A DNA stretch of 64,000 nucleotides. It comes from Pantoea anthophila. Its GTDB lineage: Bacteria; Pseudomonadota; Gammaproteobacteria; Enterobacterales; Enterobacteriaceae. Where the stretch lies: the NCBI RefSeq assembly GCF_006494375.1, contig NZ_VHIZ01000050.1, positions 477,256-541,255 of the forward strand. The letters are read 5' to 3'. Positions 20,408 to 31,236 of the stretch are shown here, piece after piece. The position numbers and the translations under genes were made by a program. Within the stretch, counting starts at the first letter, position 1, and the number at the start of each line of letters is the position of its first letter. The notes beneath the pieces were generated by a model, which ran no database searches, was not told where the DNA came from, and was given only the letters and a program-made list of their open reading frames with translations.

Positions 20408-20499
20408 TCCGGGCATGCTATACTGCGCCGCTTAATTTTCTGGCTGCACTTTCCGGGCTCGCAGCCGGCCCGATACCATCAGATTCAGAGGGGAACCTT

Positions 20500-20817
20500 T
20501 TGCAAGGTAAAGCACTCCAAGAGTTCGTTATTGATAAGATTGATGATCTCAAAGGTCAGGACATCGTGACCATCGACGTTCAGGGCAAATCCAGCATCAC
20601 CGATTTCATGATCATCTGCACCGGCACCTCTACGCGTCATGTGACCTCGATCGCAGAGCACGTTGAGCAGGAATCCCGTTTAGCTGGCCTGATGCCTTTA
20701 GGCATTGAAGGTAAAAGCGCGGCGGACTGGATCGTGGTTGATCTCGGTGATGTCATCGTGCACGTGATGCAGGAAGAGAGTCGCCAGCTGTATGAGCTGG
20801 AAAAACTCTGGGGCTAA
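20500..20817 (+). CDS. rsfS: RsfS, ribosomal silencing factor
   Basis: A 105-residue protein that binds ribosomal protein uL14 and blocks subunit joining in starvation. It shows the family core [19 protein letters not shown] and [19 protein letters not shown]. The start is TTG at 20500 after AGAGGGGAACC, as in E. coli, giving MQGKALQEF. It is followed after 3 bases by rlmH. Confidence 0.96.
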   Translation: MQGKALQEFVIDKIDDLKGQDIVTIDVQGKSSITDFMIICTGTSTRHVTSIAEHVEQESRLAGLMPLGIEGKSAADWIVVDLGDVIVHVMQEESRQLYELEKLWG

Positions 20818-20820
20818 TCG

Positions 20821-21291
20821 GTGAAACTGCAACTTGTTGCCGTCGGCACGAAAATGCCCGACTGGGTGCAGACCGGTTTCATGGAGTATCTGCGCCGCTT
20901 CCCGAAAGATATGCCACTTGAGCTGACCGAAGTCACCGCGGGGAAACGCGGCAAAAATGCTGATATCAAACGCATTCTTGAAAAAGAGGGTGAAGCGATG
21001 TTAGCGGCGGTCGGCAAAGGAAATCGCATCGTCACGCTGGATATTCCCGGTCATCCGTGGGAAACCCCGCAGCTGGCGCAGCAGCTTGAACGCTGGAAAC
21101 TGGATGGCCGCGATGTCAGCCTGCTGATTGGCGGGCCTGAAGGCCTGGCCCCCGCCTGCAAAGCGGCGGCAGAGCAGAGCTGGTCCCTGTCAGCATTGAC
21201 GTTGCCCCATCCGCTGGTGCGCGTGCTGGTTGCGGAAAGTCTGTATCGAGCCTGGAGCATCACGGCAAATCATCCTTATCATCGTGAATGA
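20821..21291 (+). CDS. rlmH: RlmH, 23S rRNA pseudouridine-1915 N3-methyltransferase
   Basis: A 156-residue SPOUT-family methyltransferase acting on 23S rRNA pseudouridine 1915. The SAM-binding trefoil knot is seen in [14 protein letters not shown] and [22 protein letters not shown], and the C-terminus ends NHPYHRE like the family. The start is GTG at 20821, three bases after rsfS. It precedes mrdA by 34 bases in the same operon. Confidence 0.96.
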   Translation: MKLQLVAVGTKMPDWVQTGFMEYLRRFPKDMPLELTEVTAGKRGKNADIKRILEKEGEAMLAAVGKGNRIVTLDIPGHPWETPQLAQQLERWKLDGRDVSLLIGGPEGLAPACKAAAEQSWSLSALTLPHPLVRVLVAESLYRAWSITANHPYHRE

Positions 21292-21325
21292 CCGATCAGC
21301 CCACACCAGACATGACAAGTAGCGG

Positions 21326-23230
21326 ATGAAATTACAAAGCAACGCCTTTCGCGATTACAGCGCCGAACAGAAACTCTTTGTCCGTCGGGCGTTTTTCGCC
21401 TTCGTCGGTATTTTGCTGCTCTCTTCAATCCTGGTGGTGAACCTTTACCATCTGCAGATCCTTCGCTTTGATGATTACAGTACCCGCTCCAACCAGAACC
21501 GCATAAAACTGGTGCCTGTCGCGCCCAGCCGCGGCATTATCTACGATCGTACCGGCACGCCGCTGGCGCTGAACCGCACCATCTATCAGGCTGAACTGGT
21601 GCCGGAAAAAGTCGATAACCTGCAACAGACGCTGGAGAATCTGCGCCCGATCCTGGAGCTGACGGATGAAGATCTGGAAAACTTCCAGAAAGAGCGTAAA
21701 CGCTCGCGTCGTTTTACCTCCATTCCGGTGAAAACCGCGCTGAATGAGGTGCAGGTCGCTCGCTTTGCGGTCAATCAGTACCGCTTCCCCGGCGTGGAAG
21801 TGAAAGGCTATCAGCGCCGCTACTACCCATACGGTTCCACGCTGACGCATGTGGTCGGCTACGTATCCAAAATCAACGATCGTGATGTGGCCCGCCTCGA
21901 TAAAGAGGGGATCTGGCCAAATTACGCCGCGACCCACGATATCGGCAAGCTGGGCATCGAAGCCTATTATGAAGATCTCCTGCATGGCAAAACCGGCTTT
22001 GAGGAGGTTGAGGTCAATAACCGTGGCCGGGTCATTCGCCAGCTGCATGAGGAGTCGCCTCAGGCGGGCCGCGATATCTATCTGACGATCGATCTCAAGC
22101 TGCAGCAATATATTGAAACCCTGCTGGCGGGCAGTCGCGCAGCGGTGGTCGTCAGCGATCCGCGCACCGGCGAAATCCTCGCCATGGTTTCCACCCCCAG
22201 CTACGACGCCAACTTATTTGTCGACGGGATTTCCAGTAAGGATTACCGCGGCCTGCTGGAAGATGAAAACCGCCCGCTCTATAACCGCGCGATCCAGGCT
22301 GCCTACCCTCCCGCCTCAACGGTCAAACCCTATGTCGCCGTCTCCGCCATGAGTGCCGGGGTGATTAACCGCAACACCAGTGTTTTCGATCCTGGCTGGT
22401 GGCAGCTTCCCGGTTCCGAAAAGCGTTTCCGCGACTGGAAGAAATGGGGCCATGGTCGTCTCAACGTCACCAAAGCGCTGGAAGAGTCTGCTGATACCTT
22501 CTTCTATCAGGTCGCCTATGACATGGGTATTGACCGCCTCTCTGAATGGATGAACAAGTTTGGCTACGGCAGCCGGACCGGTATCGACCTGCCGCAGGAG
22601 AGCGCCGGCAATATGCCGACCCGAGACTGGAAGATGAGACGCTTCAAAAAGCCGTGGTATCAGGGTGACACCATTCCGGTGGGAATCGGCCAGGGCTACT
22701 GGACGGCCACGCCGCTGCAGATGAACAAAGCGATGATGATTCTGATTAACGATGGCATCATTCGTGTGCCGCATATCCTGCGCGCCACCCGTGAAGGCCG
22801 GACGCTGGTGCCCTATCGCCAGCCGCCTGCCGCGCCGATTGGCGATATCCATTCCGGCTACTGGGAAATCGCCAAAGATGGCATGTATGGCGTGGCAAAC
22901 CGCCCTAACGGCACCGCGCACAAGAGCTTTGCGGATGCGCCCTATAAAATCGCCGCCAAGTCCGGTACGGCACAGGTCTTTGGCCTGAAAGAAAATGAAA
23001 CCTATAACGCCCACAGAATTGCTGAACGATTACGCGACCATAAGTTAATGACCGCGTTTGCTCCCTATGACAAACCTCGGGTTGCCGTGACCATTATTCT
23101 GGAAAACGGTGGCGCCGGTCCGGCTGTCGGCACCGTCATGCGCCAGATTCTGGATCACATCATGTTAGGTGATAATAATACAGTCCTGCCGGACGCCGCC
23201 CCGGTGCCGCCCGGTTATGAAGGTGAATAA
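21326..23230 (+). CDS. mrdA: MrdA, penicillin-binding protein 2
   Basis: A 634-residue transpeptidase of the elongasome that cross-links peptidoglycan during lateral growth. One N-terminal membrane anchor (about residues 20-45) is followed by the pedestal domain. The transpeptidase motifs are STVK with Ser331 ([12 protein letters not shown]), SAD ([10 protein letters not shown]) and KSG ([11 protein letters not shown]). It is followed two bases later by its partner mrdB. Confidence 0.97.
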   Translation: MKLQSNAFRDYSAEQKLFVRRAFFAFVGILLLSSILVVNLYHLQILRFDDYSTRSNQNRIKLVPVAPSRGIIYDRTGTPLALNRTIYQAELVPEKVDNLQQTLENLRPILELTDEDLENFQKERKRSRRFTSIPVKTALNEVQVARFAVNQYRFPGVEVKGYQRRYYPYGSTLTHVVGYVSKINDRDVARLDKEGIWPNYAATHDIGKLGIEAYYEDLLHGKTGFEEVEVNNRGRVIRQLHEESPQAGRDIYLTIDLKLQQYIETLLAGSRAAVVVSDPRTGEILAMVSTPSYDANLFVDGISSKDYRGLLEDENRPLYNRAIQAAYPPASTVKPYVAVSAMSAGVINRNTSVFDPGWWQLPGSEKRFRDWKKWGHGRLNVTKALEESADTFFYQVAYDMGIDRLSEWMNKFGYGSRTGIDLPQESAGNMPTRDWKMRRFKKPWYQGDTIPVGIGQGYWTATPLQMNKAMMILINDGIIRVPHILRATREGRTLVPYRQPPAAPIGDIHSGYWEIAKDGMYGVANRPNGTAHKSFADAPYKIAAKSGTAQVFGLKENETYNAHRIAERLRDHKLMTAFAPYDKPRVAVTIILENGGAGPAVGTVMRQILDHIMLGDNNTVLPDAAPVPPGYEGE

Positions 23231-23232
23231 AC

Positions 23233-24351
23233 ATGTCGATGCAAGATAGTCCGCAGAAACGATCAATCTGGATGCGCATCCACATCGATCCGCTGTTTAT
23301 GCTGATCATCCTCGGCCTGCTGACCTACAGCGCCGTGGTGATCTGGAGTGCCAGTGGTCAGGACCCGGGCATGATGGAGCGTAAACTGGGTCAGATCGCG
23401 ATGGGTCTGGTGATCATGATTGTGCTGGCGCAGGTGCCACCACGTGTCTATGAAGGCTGGGCACCTTACCTCTATATTGTCTGCGTGATCCTGCTGGTGG
23501 CGGTAGATGCCTTCGGTCAGATCAGTAAAGGCGCACAGCGCTGGCTCGATCTCGGCTTTGTCCGTTTTCAGCCCTCGGAGATTGCCAAGATCGCGGTGCC
23601 GCTGATGGTCGCGCGCTTTATTAACCGTGACGTCTGCCCGCCGACGCTAAAAAATACCGGTATTGCGCTGGTGCTGATCTTCGTGCCTACCCTGCTGGTG
23701 GCCGCGCAGCCCGACCTCGGTACCTCCATCCTGATTGCCGCCTCGGGTTTGTTTGTGCTGTTCCTGTCAGGGATGAGCTGGAAACTGATTGGCGTGGCGG
23801 TGCTGCTGGTGGCCGCCTTTATCCCGATCCTGTGGTTTTTCCTGATGCACGACTATCAGCGCGATCGCGTCATGATGCTGCTCGACCCGGAAACGGATCC
23901 GCTGGGTGCCGGCTATCACATCATTCAGTCGAAAATCGCCATTGGCTCGGGGGGACTGCGCGGCAAAGGCTGGCTGCAGGGCACCCAGTCTCAGCTGGAG
24001 TTTTTGCCGGAACGTCACACCGACTTTATCTTTGCGGTTCTGGCCGAAGAGTTAGGCCTGGTGGGCGTGCTGCTGCTGCTGACCCTTTATCTGCTGCTGA
24101 TCATGCGTGGACTGGTGGTGGCCGCGCGGGCGCAGACCACCTTTGGCCGGGTCATGGCGGGCGGTTTAATGCTGATTTTATTCGTTTATGTTTTCGTTAA
24201 CATTGGCATGGTTAGTGGTATCTTACCGGTGGTTGGCGTACCGCTGCCGCTGGTCAGTTATGGCGGCTCCGCGCTAATCGTGCTTATGGCGGGATTTGGC
24301 ATCGTGATGTCGATCCACACTCACCGAAAAATGTTATCTAAAAGTGTCTAA
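23233..24351 (+). CDS. mrdB: MrdB (RodA), SEDS peptidoglycan glycosyltransferase
   Basis: A 372-residue SEDS-family polytopic inner-membrane protein (about ten segments) that polymerises glycan strands with PBP2. The signature [18 protein letters not shown] and the late [24 protein letters not shown] segment are typical. The family Asp lies in [10 protein letters not shown] second Met two codons in (23239) could equally be the start. The stop lies close upstream of rlpA. Confidence 0.96.
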   Translation: MSMQDSPQKRSIWMRIHIDPLFMLIILGLLTYSAVVIWSASGQDPGMMERKLGQIAMGLVIMIVLAQVPPRVYEGWAPYLYIVCVILLVAVDAFGQISKGAQRWLDLGFVRFQPSEIAKIAVPLMVARFINRDVCPPTLKNTGIALVLIFVPTLLVAAQPDLGTSILIAASGLFVLFLSGMSWKLIGVAVLLVAAFIPILWFFLMHDYQRDRVMMLLDPETDPLGAGYHIIQSKIAIGSGGLRGKGWLQGTQSQLEFLPERHTDFIFAVLAEELGLVGVLLLLTLYLLLIMRGLVVAARAQTTFGRVMAGGLMLILFVYVFVNIGMVSGILPVVGVPLPLVSYGGSALIVLMAGFGIVMSIHTHRKMLSKSV

Positions 24352-24361
24352 GAGGCTGCAG

Positions 24362-25450
24362 ATGCGTAAGGAATGGCTTGGCGTTGCACTGGCATCACTG
24401 GTTCTGGCGGCCTGTACCACGCCGGAACCCCAAAATACGGCGCCGCCGCAACCGGCATACAATGGACCAGTGGTAGAGATTCCGGGCGTTGAGCCACGTT
24501 ATGAGCCGGTTAATCCGGGCACCAGCCAGGATTACAGCGTCAACGGCAAAAATTATCGCATCGTTAAAGATCCCTCCAACTTCAGTGAAGTCGGTCTGGC
24601 CACCTGGTACGGTGAAGAAGCGCAGGGCAACCGCACCGCCATCGGTGAAACCTACGATCCCGATGCGCTGACAGCGGCCCACCCTACCCTGCCGCTGCCG
24701 AGCTATGTGCGCGTCACCAATATTGCCAACGGTCGTCAGATTGTGGTGCGGGTGAACGATCGCGGTCCTTATACGCCGGGTCGTATTATCGATCTCTCCC
24801 GCGCCGCCGGTGACCGCCTGAATATCTCGAACAATTCGCGGGTGCGGGTCGACTTTATCAAGGTCGCGCCTGACGGCTCACTCTCCGGTCCTGGCACCAT
24901 CGGCACCGTCGTAGCGAAACAGAGTTACGCCCTGCCCGCCCGTCCGGACCTGAGTGGTGGCGCAGTCATGAATGGCGGCAGCGCAGCGGCTGCTCAGCCG
25001 CCTGCGCAGAATGTGGACGCTATCAGTAACAGCACGCTGCAGAGCAGTGACAGCATGGGTGCACCGGTGCAGAGCAGCGGCTTTCTTGGCGCGCCTCAGC
25101 CTTTAGCGAGCGGCGTGCTGGAAGGCAGTGAACCGCCCGCTGCCGCCGTTGCCGCACCGGCTGCGGTCGCTGCTCCCGCCGCCGCCAGCGCCGCGCCTGC
25201 GGCCAGCCGGGGAACCGCAGCGGGCTATGTCGTGCAGGTCGGCGCGCTGAACGATCCGGCGCGTGCACAGCAGATGATGAAAAGCCTGAGCCAGCGTTAT
25301 GGTGTGCCCGGGAAAGTCGAAGACGCAGGCAACAATGTTTATCGCGTGCAGCTTGGCGGGTACGCTACCCGCGCCGAAGCCGCCGCGCTGCAACAGCGCC
25401 TGAGCAGTGAAGGCCAGACCGCTTCATTTATTACTAATACGCGTCGCTGA
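24362..25450 (+). CDS. rlpA: RlpA, septal-ring lipoprotein lytic transglycosylase
   Basis: A 362-residue lipoprotein with lipobox LAAC (Cys18). The double-psi beta-barrel domain lies around residues 75-145 (GLATWYGEE, YDPDALTAAHPTLPLPSYV, VRVNDRGPY) and a SPOR peptidoglycan-binding domain at about residues 285-362. Between them is a low-complexity Ala/Pro/Ser linker with a run of Ala-Ala-Val/Pro repeats near residues 258-285. The ATG at 24362 is chosen because it gives the lipoprotein signal MRKEWLGVALAS. It belongs to the mrdA-mrdB-rlpA unit. Confidence 0.94.
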   Translation: MRKEWLGVALASLVLAACTTPEPQNTAPPQPAYNGPVVEIPGVEPRYEPVNPGTSQDYSVNGKNYRIVKDPSNFSEVGLATWYGEEAQGNRTAIGETYDPDALTAAHPTLPLPSYVRVTNIANGRQIVVRVNDRGPYTPGRIIDLSRAAGDRLNISNNSRVRVDFIKVAPDGSLSGPGTIGTVVAKQSYALPARPDLSGGAVMNGGSAAAAQPPAQNVDAISNSTLQSSDSMGAPVQSSGFLGAPQPLASGVLEGSEPPAAAVAAPAAVAAPAAASAAPAASRGTAAGYVVQVGALNDPARAQQMMKSLSQRYGVPGKVEDAGNNVYRVQLGGYATRAEAAALQQRLSSEGQTASFITNTRR

Positions 25451-25501
25451 TCCGTTTGTCAGACCGCTGCACGTTACGTCTGCTAACAACCCAATCATTT
25501 C

Positions 25502-25530
25502 ACCCAATGCCAGCGCCCCTGGCATTGGGT
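25502..25530 (+). terminator. Strong hairpin between rlpA and dacA
   Basis: A perfect 12-bp stem ACCCAATGCCAG/CTGGCATTGGGT with a 5-base loop. A T run comes only 12 bases later, so it may act as an imperfect terminator of rlpA or as a leader structure of dacA. Confidence 0.5.
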
Positions 25531-25582
25531 ATGATAAGTGACTTTTTTAAACCTCAAACTCACGGATGTTGTAGTCCTACAC

Positions 25583-26794
25583 ATGAACACGCTGAAATCC
25601 TCTCGTTTGCTGAAACGCCTGACAGTGGGATCACTGATCGCTTTCTCCCTCAGCCATGCTGCTATCGCTGATGACGTCAATCTCAAGACCATGATTCCGG
25701 GCGTTCCGGACATTGATGCCGAAGCGTATGTCCTTATCGACTACAACTCGGGCAAAGTGCTGGCGGAGAAAAATGCCGATGCACGCCGCGATCCTGCCAG
25801 TCTGACTAAGATGATGACCAGCTACGTCATCGGTCAGGCCGTGAAAGCCGGTAAAATTCATCAGGACGATATGGTCACCATCGGTCAGGATGCCTGGGCC
25901 ACCGGTAACCCGGTGTTTAAAGGCTCCTCGCTGATGTTCCTGAAGCCAGGCGACCGCGTACCGGTTTCTCAGCTGACCCGTGGGATTGTGCTGCAGTCCG
26001 GTAACGACGCCTGTGTAGCGATGGCTGACTATGTTGCCGGCAGCCAGGACGCGTTCGTTAATCTGATGAACAACTACGTCAAAGCACTTGGCCTGCAGAA
26101 TACCCACTTCGGCACGGTGCATGGTCTGGACGCTGAAGGTCAGTACAGCTCCGCGCGCGACATGGCGCTGATCGGTCAGGCGCTGATCCGCGATGTGCCG
26201 GAAGAGTACGCCATCTATAAAGAGAAAGAGTTCACCTTCAACAATATCCGTCAGATGAACCGTAACGGTCTGCTGTGGGATACCAACCTGAATGTGGATG
26301 GGATCAAAACCGGTCACACCAATTCGGCAGGTTTTAACCTGGTGGCATCAGCGACAGAAGGCCAGATGCGCCTGATTTCTGCCGTGATGGGCGGGCACAC
26401 CTTTAAAGGCCGTGAAACGGAGAGCAAGAAACTGCTGACCTGGGGCTTCCGTTTCTTTGAAACCGTCGCGCCGCTGAAAGCAGGTAAAGAGTTCGCCTCT
26501 GAGCCGGTCTGGTTCGGCGATAATGACCGCGTGCAGCTGGGTGTGGAAAAAGATGCCTACCTGACCATTCCACGTGGCCGTATGAAAGATCTGAAGGCAA
26601 GCTATGTGCTGAACAACACAGAACTGCATGCCCCGCTGAAGAAAAACCAGGTCGTCGGCAGCATCAACTTCCAGCTGGATGGCAAAACCATCGAACAGCG
26701 TCCGCTGGTGGTACTGAATGAAATTTCCGAAGGCGGTTTCTTTGGCCGTATCGTTGATTACATCAAGCTGATGTTCCATCACTGGTTCGGTTAA
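25583..26794 (+). CDS. dacA: DacA, D-alanyl-D-alanine carboxypeptidase (PBP5)
   Basis: A 403-residue penicillin-binding protein that trims the terminal D-Ala of pentapeptides. A signal peptide ends near residue 29 (AAIAD). The active-site motifs are SLTK with Ser73 and Lys76, SGN ([12 protein letters not shown]) and KTG (DGIKTGHTN). The C-terminal amphipathic membrane anchor is [17 protein letters not shown]. The Met at 25583 matches the E. coli precursor length of 403; the longer frame upstream is rejected. It is followed by a terminator. Confidence 0.97.
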   Translation: MNTLKSSRLLKRLTVGSLIAFSLSHAAIADDVNLKTMIPGVPDIDAEAYVLIDYNSGKVLAEKNADARRDPASLTKMMTSYVIGQAVKAGKIHQDDMVTIGQDAWATGNPVFKGSSLMFLKPGDRVPVSQLTRGIVLQSGNDACVAMADYVAGSQDAFVNLMNNYVKALGLQNTHFGTVHGLDAEGQYSSARDMALIGQALIRDVPEEYAIYKEKEFTFNNIRQMNRNGLLWDTNLNVDGIKTGHTNSAGFNLVASATEGQMRLISAVMGGHTFKGRETESKKLLTWGFRFFETVAPLKAGKEFASEPVWFGDNDRVQLGVEKDAYLTIPRGRMKDLKASYVLNNTELHAPLKKNQVVGSINFQLDGKTIEQRPLVVLNEISEGGFFGRIVDYIKLMFHHWFG

Positions 26795-26849
26795 GCGTGA
26801 CGGGTGATTGAAAAATCACCCTTCCGCCCCCATTACACGATATTATGAT

Positions 26850-26878
26850 GCTCCCGCTCAGGCGGGAGCCTGTTTTTT
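26850..26878 (+). terminator. Rho-independent terminator after dacA
   Basis: The stem GCTCCCGC/GCGGGAGC (26850-26857 and 26862-26869) with loop TCAG is followed by CTGTTTTTT. It lies between dacA and ybeD; ybeD starts only 17 bases later. Confidence 0.9.
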
Positions 26879-26894
26879 ATGCACCGGAGTCAAT

Positions 26895-27158
26895 ATGAAA
26901 ACCAAACTGAATGAGCTGCTCGAATTTCCTACCCCGTTTACCTACAAAGTAATGGGTCTGGCGCAACCGGAGCTGGTTGATCAAGTGGTTGAAGTGGTGC
27001 AACGTCATGCGCCCGGCGACTACAGTCCTGAAGTTAAGCCGAGCAGCAAAGGCAACTATCACTCGGTTAACATCACCATCAACGCAACCCACATCGAACA
27101 GGTCGAGCGCCTGTACGAAGAGCTGGGCAAGATCGAAATTGTCCGGATGGTGCTGTAA
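26895..27158 (+). CDS. ybeD: YbeD, DUF493 small regulatory-type protein
   Basis: An 87-residue protein nearly identical in pattern to E. coli YbeD (UPF0250), a ferredoxin-like fold resembling ACT/regulatory domains; function unknown. Conserved stretches include [18 protein letters not shown] and [15 protein letters not shown]. The Met at 26895 is chosen because it follows CGGAGT and gives the standard length; the frame opens earlier inside the dacA terminator. It precedes lipB as in E. coli, suggesting a link to lipoate metabolism. Confidence 0.95.
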   Translation: MKTKLNELLEFPTPFTYKVMGLAQPELVDQVVEVVQRHAPGDYSPEVKPSSKGNYHSVNITINATHIEQVERLYEELGKIEIVRMVL

Positions 27159-27235
27159 TTTACGGGTCGGCAAGGCGCCTGTGCCTGACGGTTTGCCGAC
27201 ATTATCCAGCGATTCTTCTTTAGCGGATTCTCGTT

Positions 27236-27895
27236 TTGTCAGTTGAAACCCTTCTCGTCCGTCAGTCCGGTCTGCGCGACTGGCAATCTGTCTCCGATGC
27301 CATGCACCACTACACCGACCAGCGCGATGAACAGAGTCGCGACGAAATCTGGCTGGTCGAACATCCGCCGGTCTTTACCCAGGGCCAGGCAGGAAAAGCG
27401 GAACATCTGCTGATGCCGGGAGAGATTCCGGTGGTGCAGAGCGACCGCGGTGGCCAGGTGACCTATCACGGTCCGGGACAGCAGGTGATGTATGTCCTGA
27501 TCGATGTCAAACGCCGTAAGCTTGGCGTCCGCCAGCTGGTTACGATTCTGGAAGAGACGGTGATTGCCACCCTGGCGGAATCTGGCGTCAGCGCCCGCGC
27601 GCGTGCCGATGCCCCTGGCGTCTACGTGGGTGAAGAAAAGATCTGCTCACTGGGATTACGCATCCGCAAAGGCTGCTCGTTTCACGGTCTGGCGCTGAAT
27701 GTAGCGATGGATCTCTCCCCCTTTCTGCGGATTAACCCCTGCGGCTACGCCGGCATGAGCATGACCCAGTTAAGTCATTTCCGGCCGGGCGTTACGACAG
27801 AACAGGTTCGTTCACCGCTGGTCAGCGCGTTTGCGCGGCTGGCCGGTTACGACCATGTTGAGTGGACCACGGATGATCTGCCGGTTCAGCCTTAG
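27236..27895 (+). CDS. lipB: LipB, octanoyl-[acyl carrier protein]-protein transferase
   Basis: A 219-residue enzyme moving octanoyl groups from ACP to lipoyl domains. The family motif [11 protein letters not shown] lies near residues 70-80, and the catalytic Cys/Lys segment [21 protein letters not shown] near residues 140-160. No ATG is available; the TTG at 27236 is the only start near the conserved N-terminus, and its ribosome binding site is weak. It is followed after 169 bases by lipA; the E. coli ybeF regulator gene between them is missing. Confidence 0.93.
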   Translation: MSVETLLVRQSGLRDWQSVSDAMHHYTDQRDEQSRDEIWLVEHPPVFTQGQAGKAEHLLMPGEIPVVQSDRGGQVTYHGPGQQVMYVLIDVKRRKLGVRQLVTILEETVIATLAESGVSARARADAPGVYVGEEKICSLGLRIRKGCSFHGLALNVAMDLSPFLRINPCGYAGMSMTQLSHFRPGVTTEQVRSPLVSAFARLAGYDHVEWTTDDLPVQP

Positions 27896-28064
27896 CGCTG
27901 AATGCGAATTTACAAATATGTAACTTTTCCGCGCTGACGGTGGCTGCTTCCCGGGCCCTGAGATGATATAATTTTTGCACTTTTTTCAAATAAAGTTGAA
28001 AGCACCCTTCCCGGTTTGAATGGGAACGCTTTCAAATCGCAATCCGACCGGAACCTGCTGATTT

Positions 28065-29030
28065 ATGAGTAAACCAATTCAGATGGAACGCGGCGTCAAA
28101 TATCGTGACGCAGACAAAATGGCGCTGATCCCGGTGAAAACCGTGGCTGTTGAACGGCAGGAGATGTTGCGTAAGCCGGAATGGATGAAAATCAAGCTGC
28201 CAGCTGACTCCAGTCGTATTCAGGGCATCAAAGCGGCGATGCGTAAAAACGGGCTGCACTCGGTCTGTGAAGAGGCCTCCTGCCCTAACCTCGCCGAATG
28301 CTTTAACCACGGCACCGCCACCTTTATGATCCTGGGCGCAATCTGTACCCGCCGCTGTCCGTTCTGCGATGTGGCCCATGGGCGTCCCAACGCGCCTGAT
28401 GCCGGTGAGCCCGCAAAGCTGGCGCAGACCATCGCCGACATGGGACTGCGTTACGTCGTGATCACCTCGGTTGACCGTGACGATTTGCGTGACGGTGGCG
28501 CTCAGCATTTTGCCGACTGCATCAGCGCGATTCGCGAAAAAAATCCGACGATCAAAATTGAGACGCTGGTGCCGGACTTCCGCGGCCGTATGGATCGCGC
28601 GCTGGAGATCCTCACCGCGACGCCACCGGATGTGTTCAACCACAACCTGGAAAACGTACCGCGCGTCTATCGTCAGGTTCGTCCCGGCGCTAACTACGAG
28701 TGGTCGCTGAAGCTGCTGGAGCGTTTCAAAGAAGCGCACCCGGATGTCCCGACCAAATCAGGTCTGATGGTGGGTCTGGGCGAAACGAATGCCGAAATCA
28801 TTGAAGTGATGCGCGATCTGCGTCGCCACGGCGTCACCATGCTGACGCTGGGTCAGTATCTGCAGCCGAGCCGTCACCATCTGCCGGTTCAGCGTTACGT
28901 CAGCCCGGCCGAATTTGATGAGATGAAAGAAGAAGCGATGGCGATGGGCTTCACGCATGCGGCATGTGGTCCGTTTGTCCGCTCTTCCTATCATGCCGAT
29001 ATGCAGGCGAAAGGGATGGAAGTGAAGTAA
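28065..29030 (+). CDS. lipA: LipA, lipoyl synthase
   Basis: A 321-residue radical-SAM enzyme that inserts two sulfurs into octanoyl groups. The auxiliary [4Fe-4S] cluster cysteines are Cys68, Cys73 and Cys79 ([12 protein letters not shown]). The radical-SAM cluster cysteines are Cys94, Cys98 and Cys101 (CTRRCPFC). Both the length and the cysteine numbering equal E. coli LipA. It is convergent with tatE and separated from it by a two-way terminator. Confidence 0.98.
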   Translation: MSKPIQMERGVKYRDADKMALIPVKTVAVERQEMLRKPEWMKIKLPADSSRIQGIKAAMRKNGLHSVCEEASCPNLAECFNHGTATFMILGAICTRRCPFCDVAHGRPNAPDAGEPAKLAQTIADMGLRYVVITSVDRDDLRDGGAQHFADCISAIREKNPTIKIETLVPDFRGRMDRALEILTATPPDVFNHNLENVPRVYRQVRPGANYEWSLKLLERFKEAHPDVPTKSGLMVGLGETNAEIIEVMRDLRRHGVTMLTLGQYLQPSRHHLPVQRYVSPAEFDEMKEEAMAMGFTHAACGPFVRSSYHADMQAKGMEVK

Positions 29031-29055
29031 TTCCCGTTTTGCTGCTGCATAAAAA

Positions 29056-29089
29056 CAAAAAACCAGACTGCTGACAGTCTGGTTTTTTT
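29056..29089. terminator. Bidirectional terminator between lipA and tatE
   Basis: The stem AACCAGACTG/CAGTCTGGTT with loop CTGA is preceded by an A-rich run and followed by TTTTTT, so it can terminate both lipA and the leftward tatE transcript. Confidence 0.92.
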
Positions 29090-29137
29090 ATGTGTGCCTG
29101 AAATAAAAAGTAACAGTTATTTGCTGCAAATAACCGA

Positions 29138-29341
29138 TTAATCTTTATGAACGACGCGTTCTGCAGGCACGTCTTCAGCCGTATTTCGGGTTGCACTGGT
29201 ATCTTCATCTTTCATGGCTTTCTTGAAGCCCTTGATTGCGGAGCCCAGATCGCCACCCAGCGAGCGCAACTTGTTGGTACCAAAAAGCAGTACGATAAGC
29301 GCACCGATAATCAGCAGCTTGGCAATACTGATACCTTCCAT
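29138..29341 (-). CDS. tatE: TatE, TatA-like subunit of the twin-arginine translocase
   Basis: A 67-residue single-span membrane protein (E. coli TatE 67). The N-terminal helix [18 protein letters not shown] is followed by the amphipathic helix [21 protein letters not shown] and an acidic tail. It can partly replace TatA in forming the Tat pore with TatBC, which are encoded elsewhere. It is monocistronic and divergent to nothing close by. Confidence 0.95.
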   Translation of the reverse strand: MEGISIAKLLIIGALIVLLFGTNKLRSLGGDLGSAIKGFKKAMKDEDTSATRNTAEDVPAERVVHKD

Positions 29342-29477
29342 ATTTAACCTTTCAACTTTATCGAATAACGGTGACTGTTATTTACGCGCAGATTGCCTGT
29401 CACCACAAGCAGAATCTGTAACAGAGTAAGATCTGACACTCCTGCCGCAAGCGTATCCGCCTCAGGCTCTGTTTGTT

Positions 29478-30275
29478 TCACTCTCCGTCGAGTTCAGGCC
29501 GGGCAAAACGCCGGTTCTCCAGCACCGGCAGTACCTGACGGGCATAGGCAAGACGTTCAGGATCGAGGTCGGCAAACAGCAGTGCGGGCGCTTCCGCCGC
29601 GTTTGCTACTGCGACCCCAAACGGGTCCACCACCAGACTGTTGCCGATATTGCGCGGACCACATTCGCCCGCCGCCACCATATAGCAGGTGTTCTCCAGC
29701 GCTCGGGCGCGGGTCAGCAGTTCCCAGTGCATCTCTTTCAGCGGGCCTTTCACCCAGGCGGCAGGCAGCACCAGGACGTCGGCACCGTCCAGCGCCAGCC
29801 GCCGTGCCATCTCCGGAAACCGCACGTCATAGCAGGTCATTAAGCCCACCTTCATACCGGCCACCTCAATCAGCGGAGGAATGACCTGGCCGGGATTGAC
29901 CCGCTGCGACTCCTGCATCGTGAAAGCATCATAGAGATGCAGTTTTTCATAGACGGCGATGATCTCACCCTGTCGGAAGGCAACCAGCACGTTAAGCGCT
30001 TTCTGCGCGCCGTCGGGAACATGCAGACAGAGGATCGTCGTCAGGGCACGCTCTTTGCTGGCTGCCAGCAGCTGGCTCAGGAAAGGGCCATCCAGCGGCT
30101 GCGCCGCTTTCAGCACGATATCGGGATCGGTAATGTCCCGCGCCAGCACGCCTTCCGGCAGGACCAGCAGATCGGCTCCCCCTTCCGCCGCCCGCTGCAT
30201 CAGATCCAGACAGACAGCGGCGTTTTCCTGCCATTCACGACCGACGGCAAACTGCCCTATTGCCACTCTCATCAT
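29478..30275 (-). CDS. ybeM: YbeM, nitrilase-family amidase (deaminated glutathione amidase type)
   Basis: A 265-residue carbon-nitrogen hydrolase. The catalytic Glu41 lies in LVLPEGVL, Lys in AVYEKLHLYD near residue 112, and Cys in LMTCYDVRFPE near residue 147. Enterobacterial YbeM/Nit1-type enzymes repair deaminated glutathione. The gene is intact here, whereas it is disrupted in E. coli K-12. It lies next to tatE as in E. coli. The first of two adjacent ATGs is used because GGAG lies 7 bases before it. Confidence 0.88.
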   Translation of the reverse strand: MMRVAIGQFAVGREWQENAAVCLDLMQRAAEGGADLLVLPEGVLARDITDPDIVLKAAQPLDGPFLSQLLAASKERALTTILCLHVPDGAQKALNVLVAFRQGEIIAVYEKLHLYDAFTMQESQRVNPGQVIPPLIEVAGMKVGLMTCYDVRFPEMARRLALDGADVLVLPAAWVKGPLKEMHWELLTRARALENTCYMVAAGECGPRNIGNSLVVDPFGVAVANAAEAPALLFADLDPERLAYARQVLPVLENRRFARPELDGE

Positions 30276-30579
30276 TGTTCTTCTCCTGCTGTCGCCGTCA
30301 ACAGCCTTCCGGTAACCCTGTCAGAGGGATTCGCTCAGGCTGCCCCTGTTCACAGCCCTCATTGAGCAACGCCGCGGCATTCTGCTCTCCGGTCGGGCTG
30401 AGGGAGCATCGTAACCTGAACACACCGGGAAAGTCTGCCGGAGAGAGCCTGTCAGCTCAGACGGGCGCCTGAAGGATGTGCGCAGGGCAACCGTTTCTGC
30501 TGCCTGTCTGGCGCGGAGAAAGCAGAAAGCACTGACCACCGGCCGCTCTCCTGCGGGAGGCTCACCCGCCGGATGAAAA

Positions 30580-31008
30580 TTAACTCGCCAGGGATTTAAT
30601 ATGATAACGGGGTGATTCGGCAAAGCCTTCACGGCCGTAGAAGAGATTCGCTTTCAGGCGCGACTGGTGGCAATGCACCTCCATGCGATCGCAGCCACGA
30701 CGCGCGGCCAGCGCCTCAGCATGCTGAAGCAGCTGCTGCCCCATCCCTTTGCTGCGCTCGCCTTCGGCAATGCAGAAGTAGCTGATGCGGGCAAAGTCAC
30801 CGGCCAGCGCCAGCTGTGGAATGAAATGCAGGGAAAGAAACCCCAGCACCTGGTTATCCTGTTCCGCCACTAAGAGTGCTTCACTGGGATCGCTGCATAA
30901 CTGCGCCAGGCGCTGCTCAATAAAACCTTCGGTGCCGCCGTAGCCTAATTCGCTGAGCAACGCACTCAGCGCAAAACTGTCTTTTAACTCTGCCTGCCGT
31001 ATATTCAT
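30580..31008 (-). CDS. GNAT-family N-acetyltransferase
   Basis: A 142-residue acetyltransferase of unknown substrate. The acetyl-CoA loop is RSKGMGQQLLQHAEALA (about residues 85-101), and the late LFYGREGF is the typical GNAT beta6-beta7 region. It is a single gene flanked by gaps. It occupies the place between ybeM and cspE where E. coli has crcB. The 304 bases to ybeM (30276-30579) show no recognisable gene or repeat. Confidence 0.85.
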   Translation of the reverse strand: MNIRQAELKDSFALSALLSELGYGGTEGFIEQRLAQLCSDPSEALLVAEQDNQVLGFLSLHFIPQLALAGDFARISYFCIAEGERSKGMGQQLLQHAEALAARRGCDRMEVHCHQSRLKANLFYGREGFAESPRYHIKSLAS

Positions 31009-31190
31009 CCTGCCTCCTCACCCACCGGGATCTGTCACTCTGTTATAACGCGTTGCCCGCAAAAAAGCGGCACTTCAGCTTGTTATAAATATGTTACGAG
31101 GATTTATTGTGAAGCGTCGCGCAGTTTGTGCGGCAGACAAGCCAGCAGCGCAGGATAGACAGGAGAAGGTGACGCGCAGATGACAGGCAT

Positions 31191-31218
31191 AAAAAAACCC
31201 GCCATCAGGCGGGTTTTT
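31191..31218. terminator. Terminator of cspE
   Basis: The stem AACCCGCC/GGCGGGTT with loop ATCA is flanked by A7 on the left and T5 on the right. It ends the leftward cspE transcript 18 bases after its stop and could act on both strands. Confidence 0.92.
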
Positions 31219-31236
31219 AGAATTCTGACTGTTAAC

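Noticed and set aside
30276..30579. Possible third copy of the palindromic repeat near 30340 (CTGCCCCTGTT)
   Set aside because: Only about 11 bases match and the rest of the element is not present.
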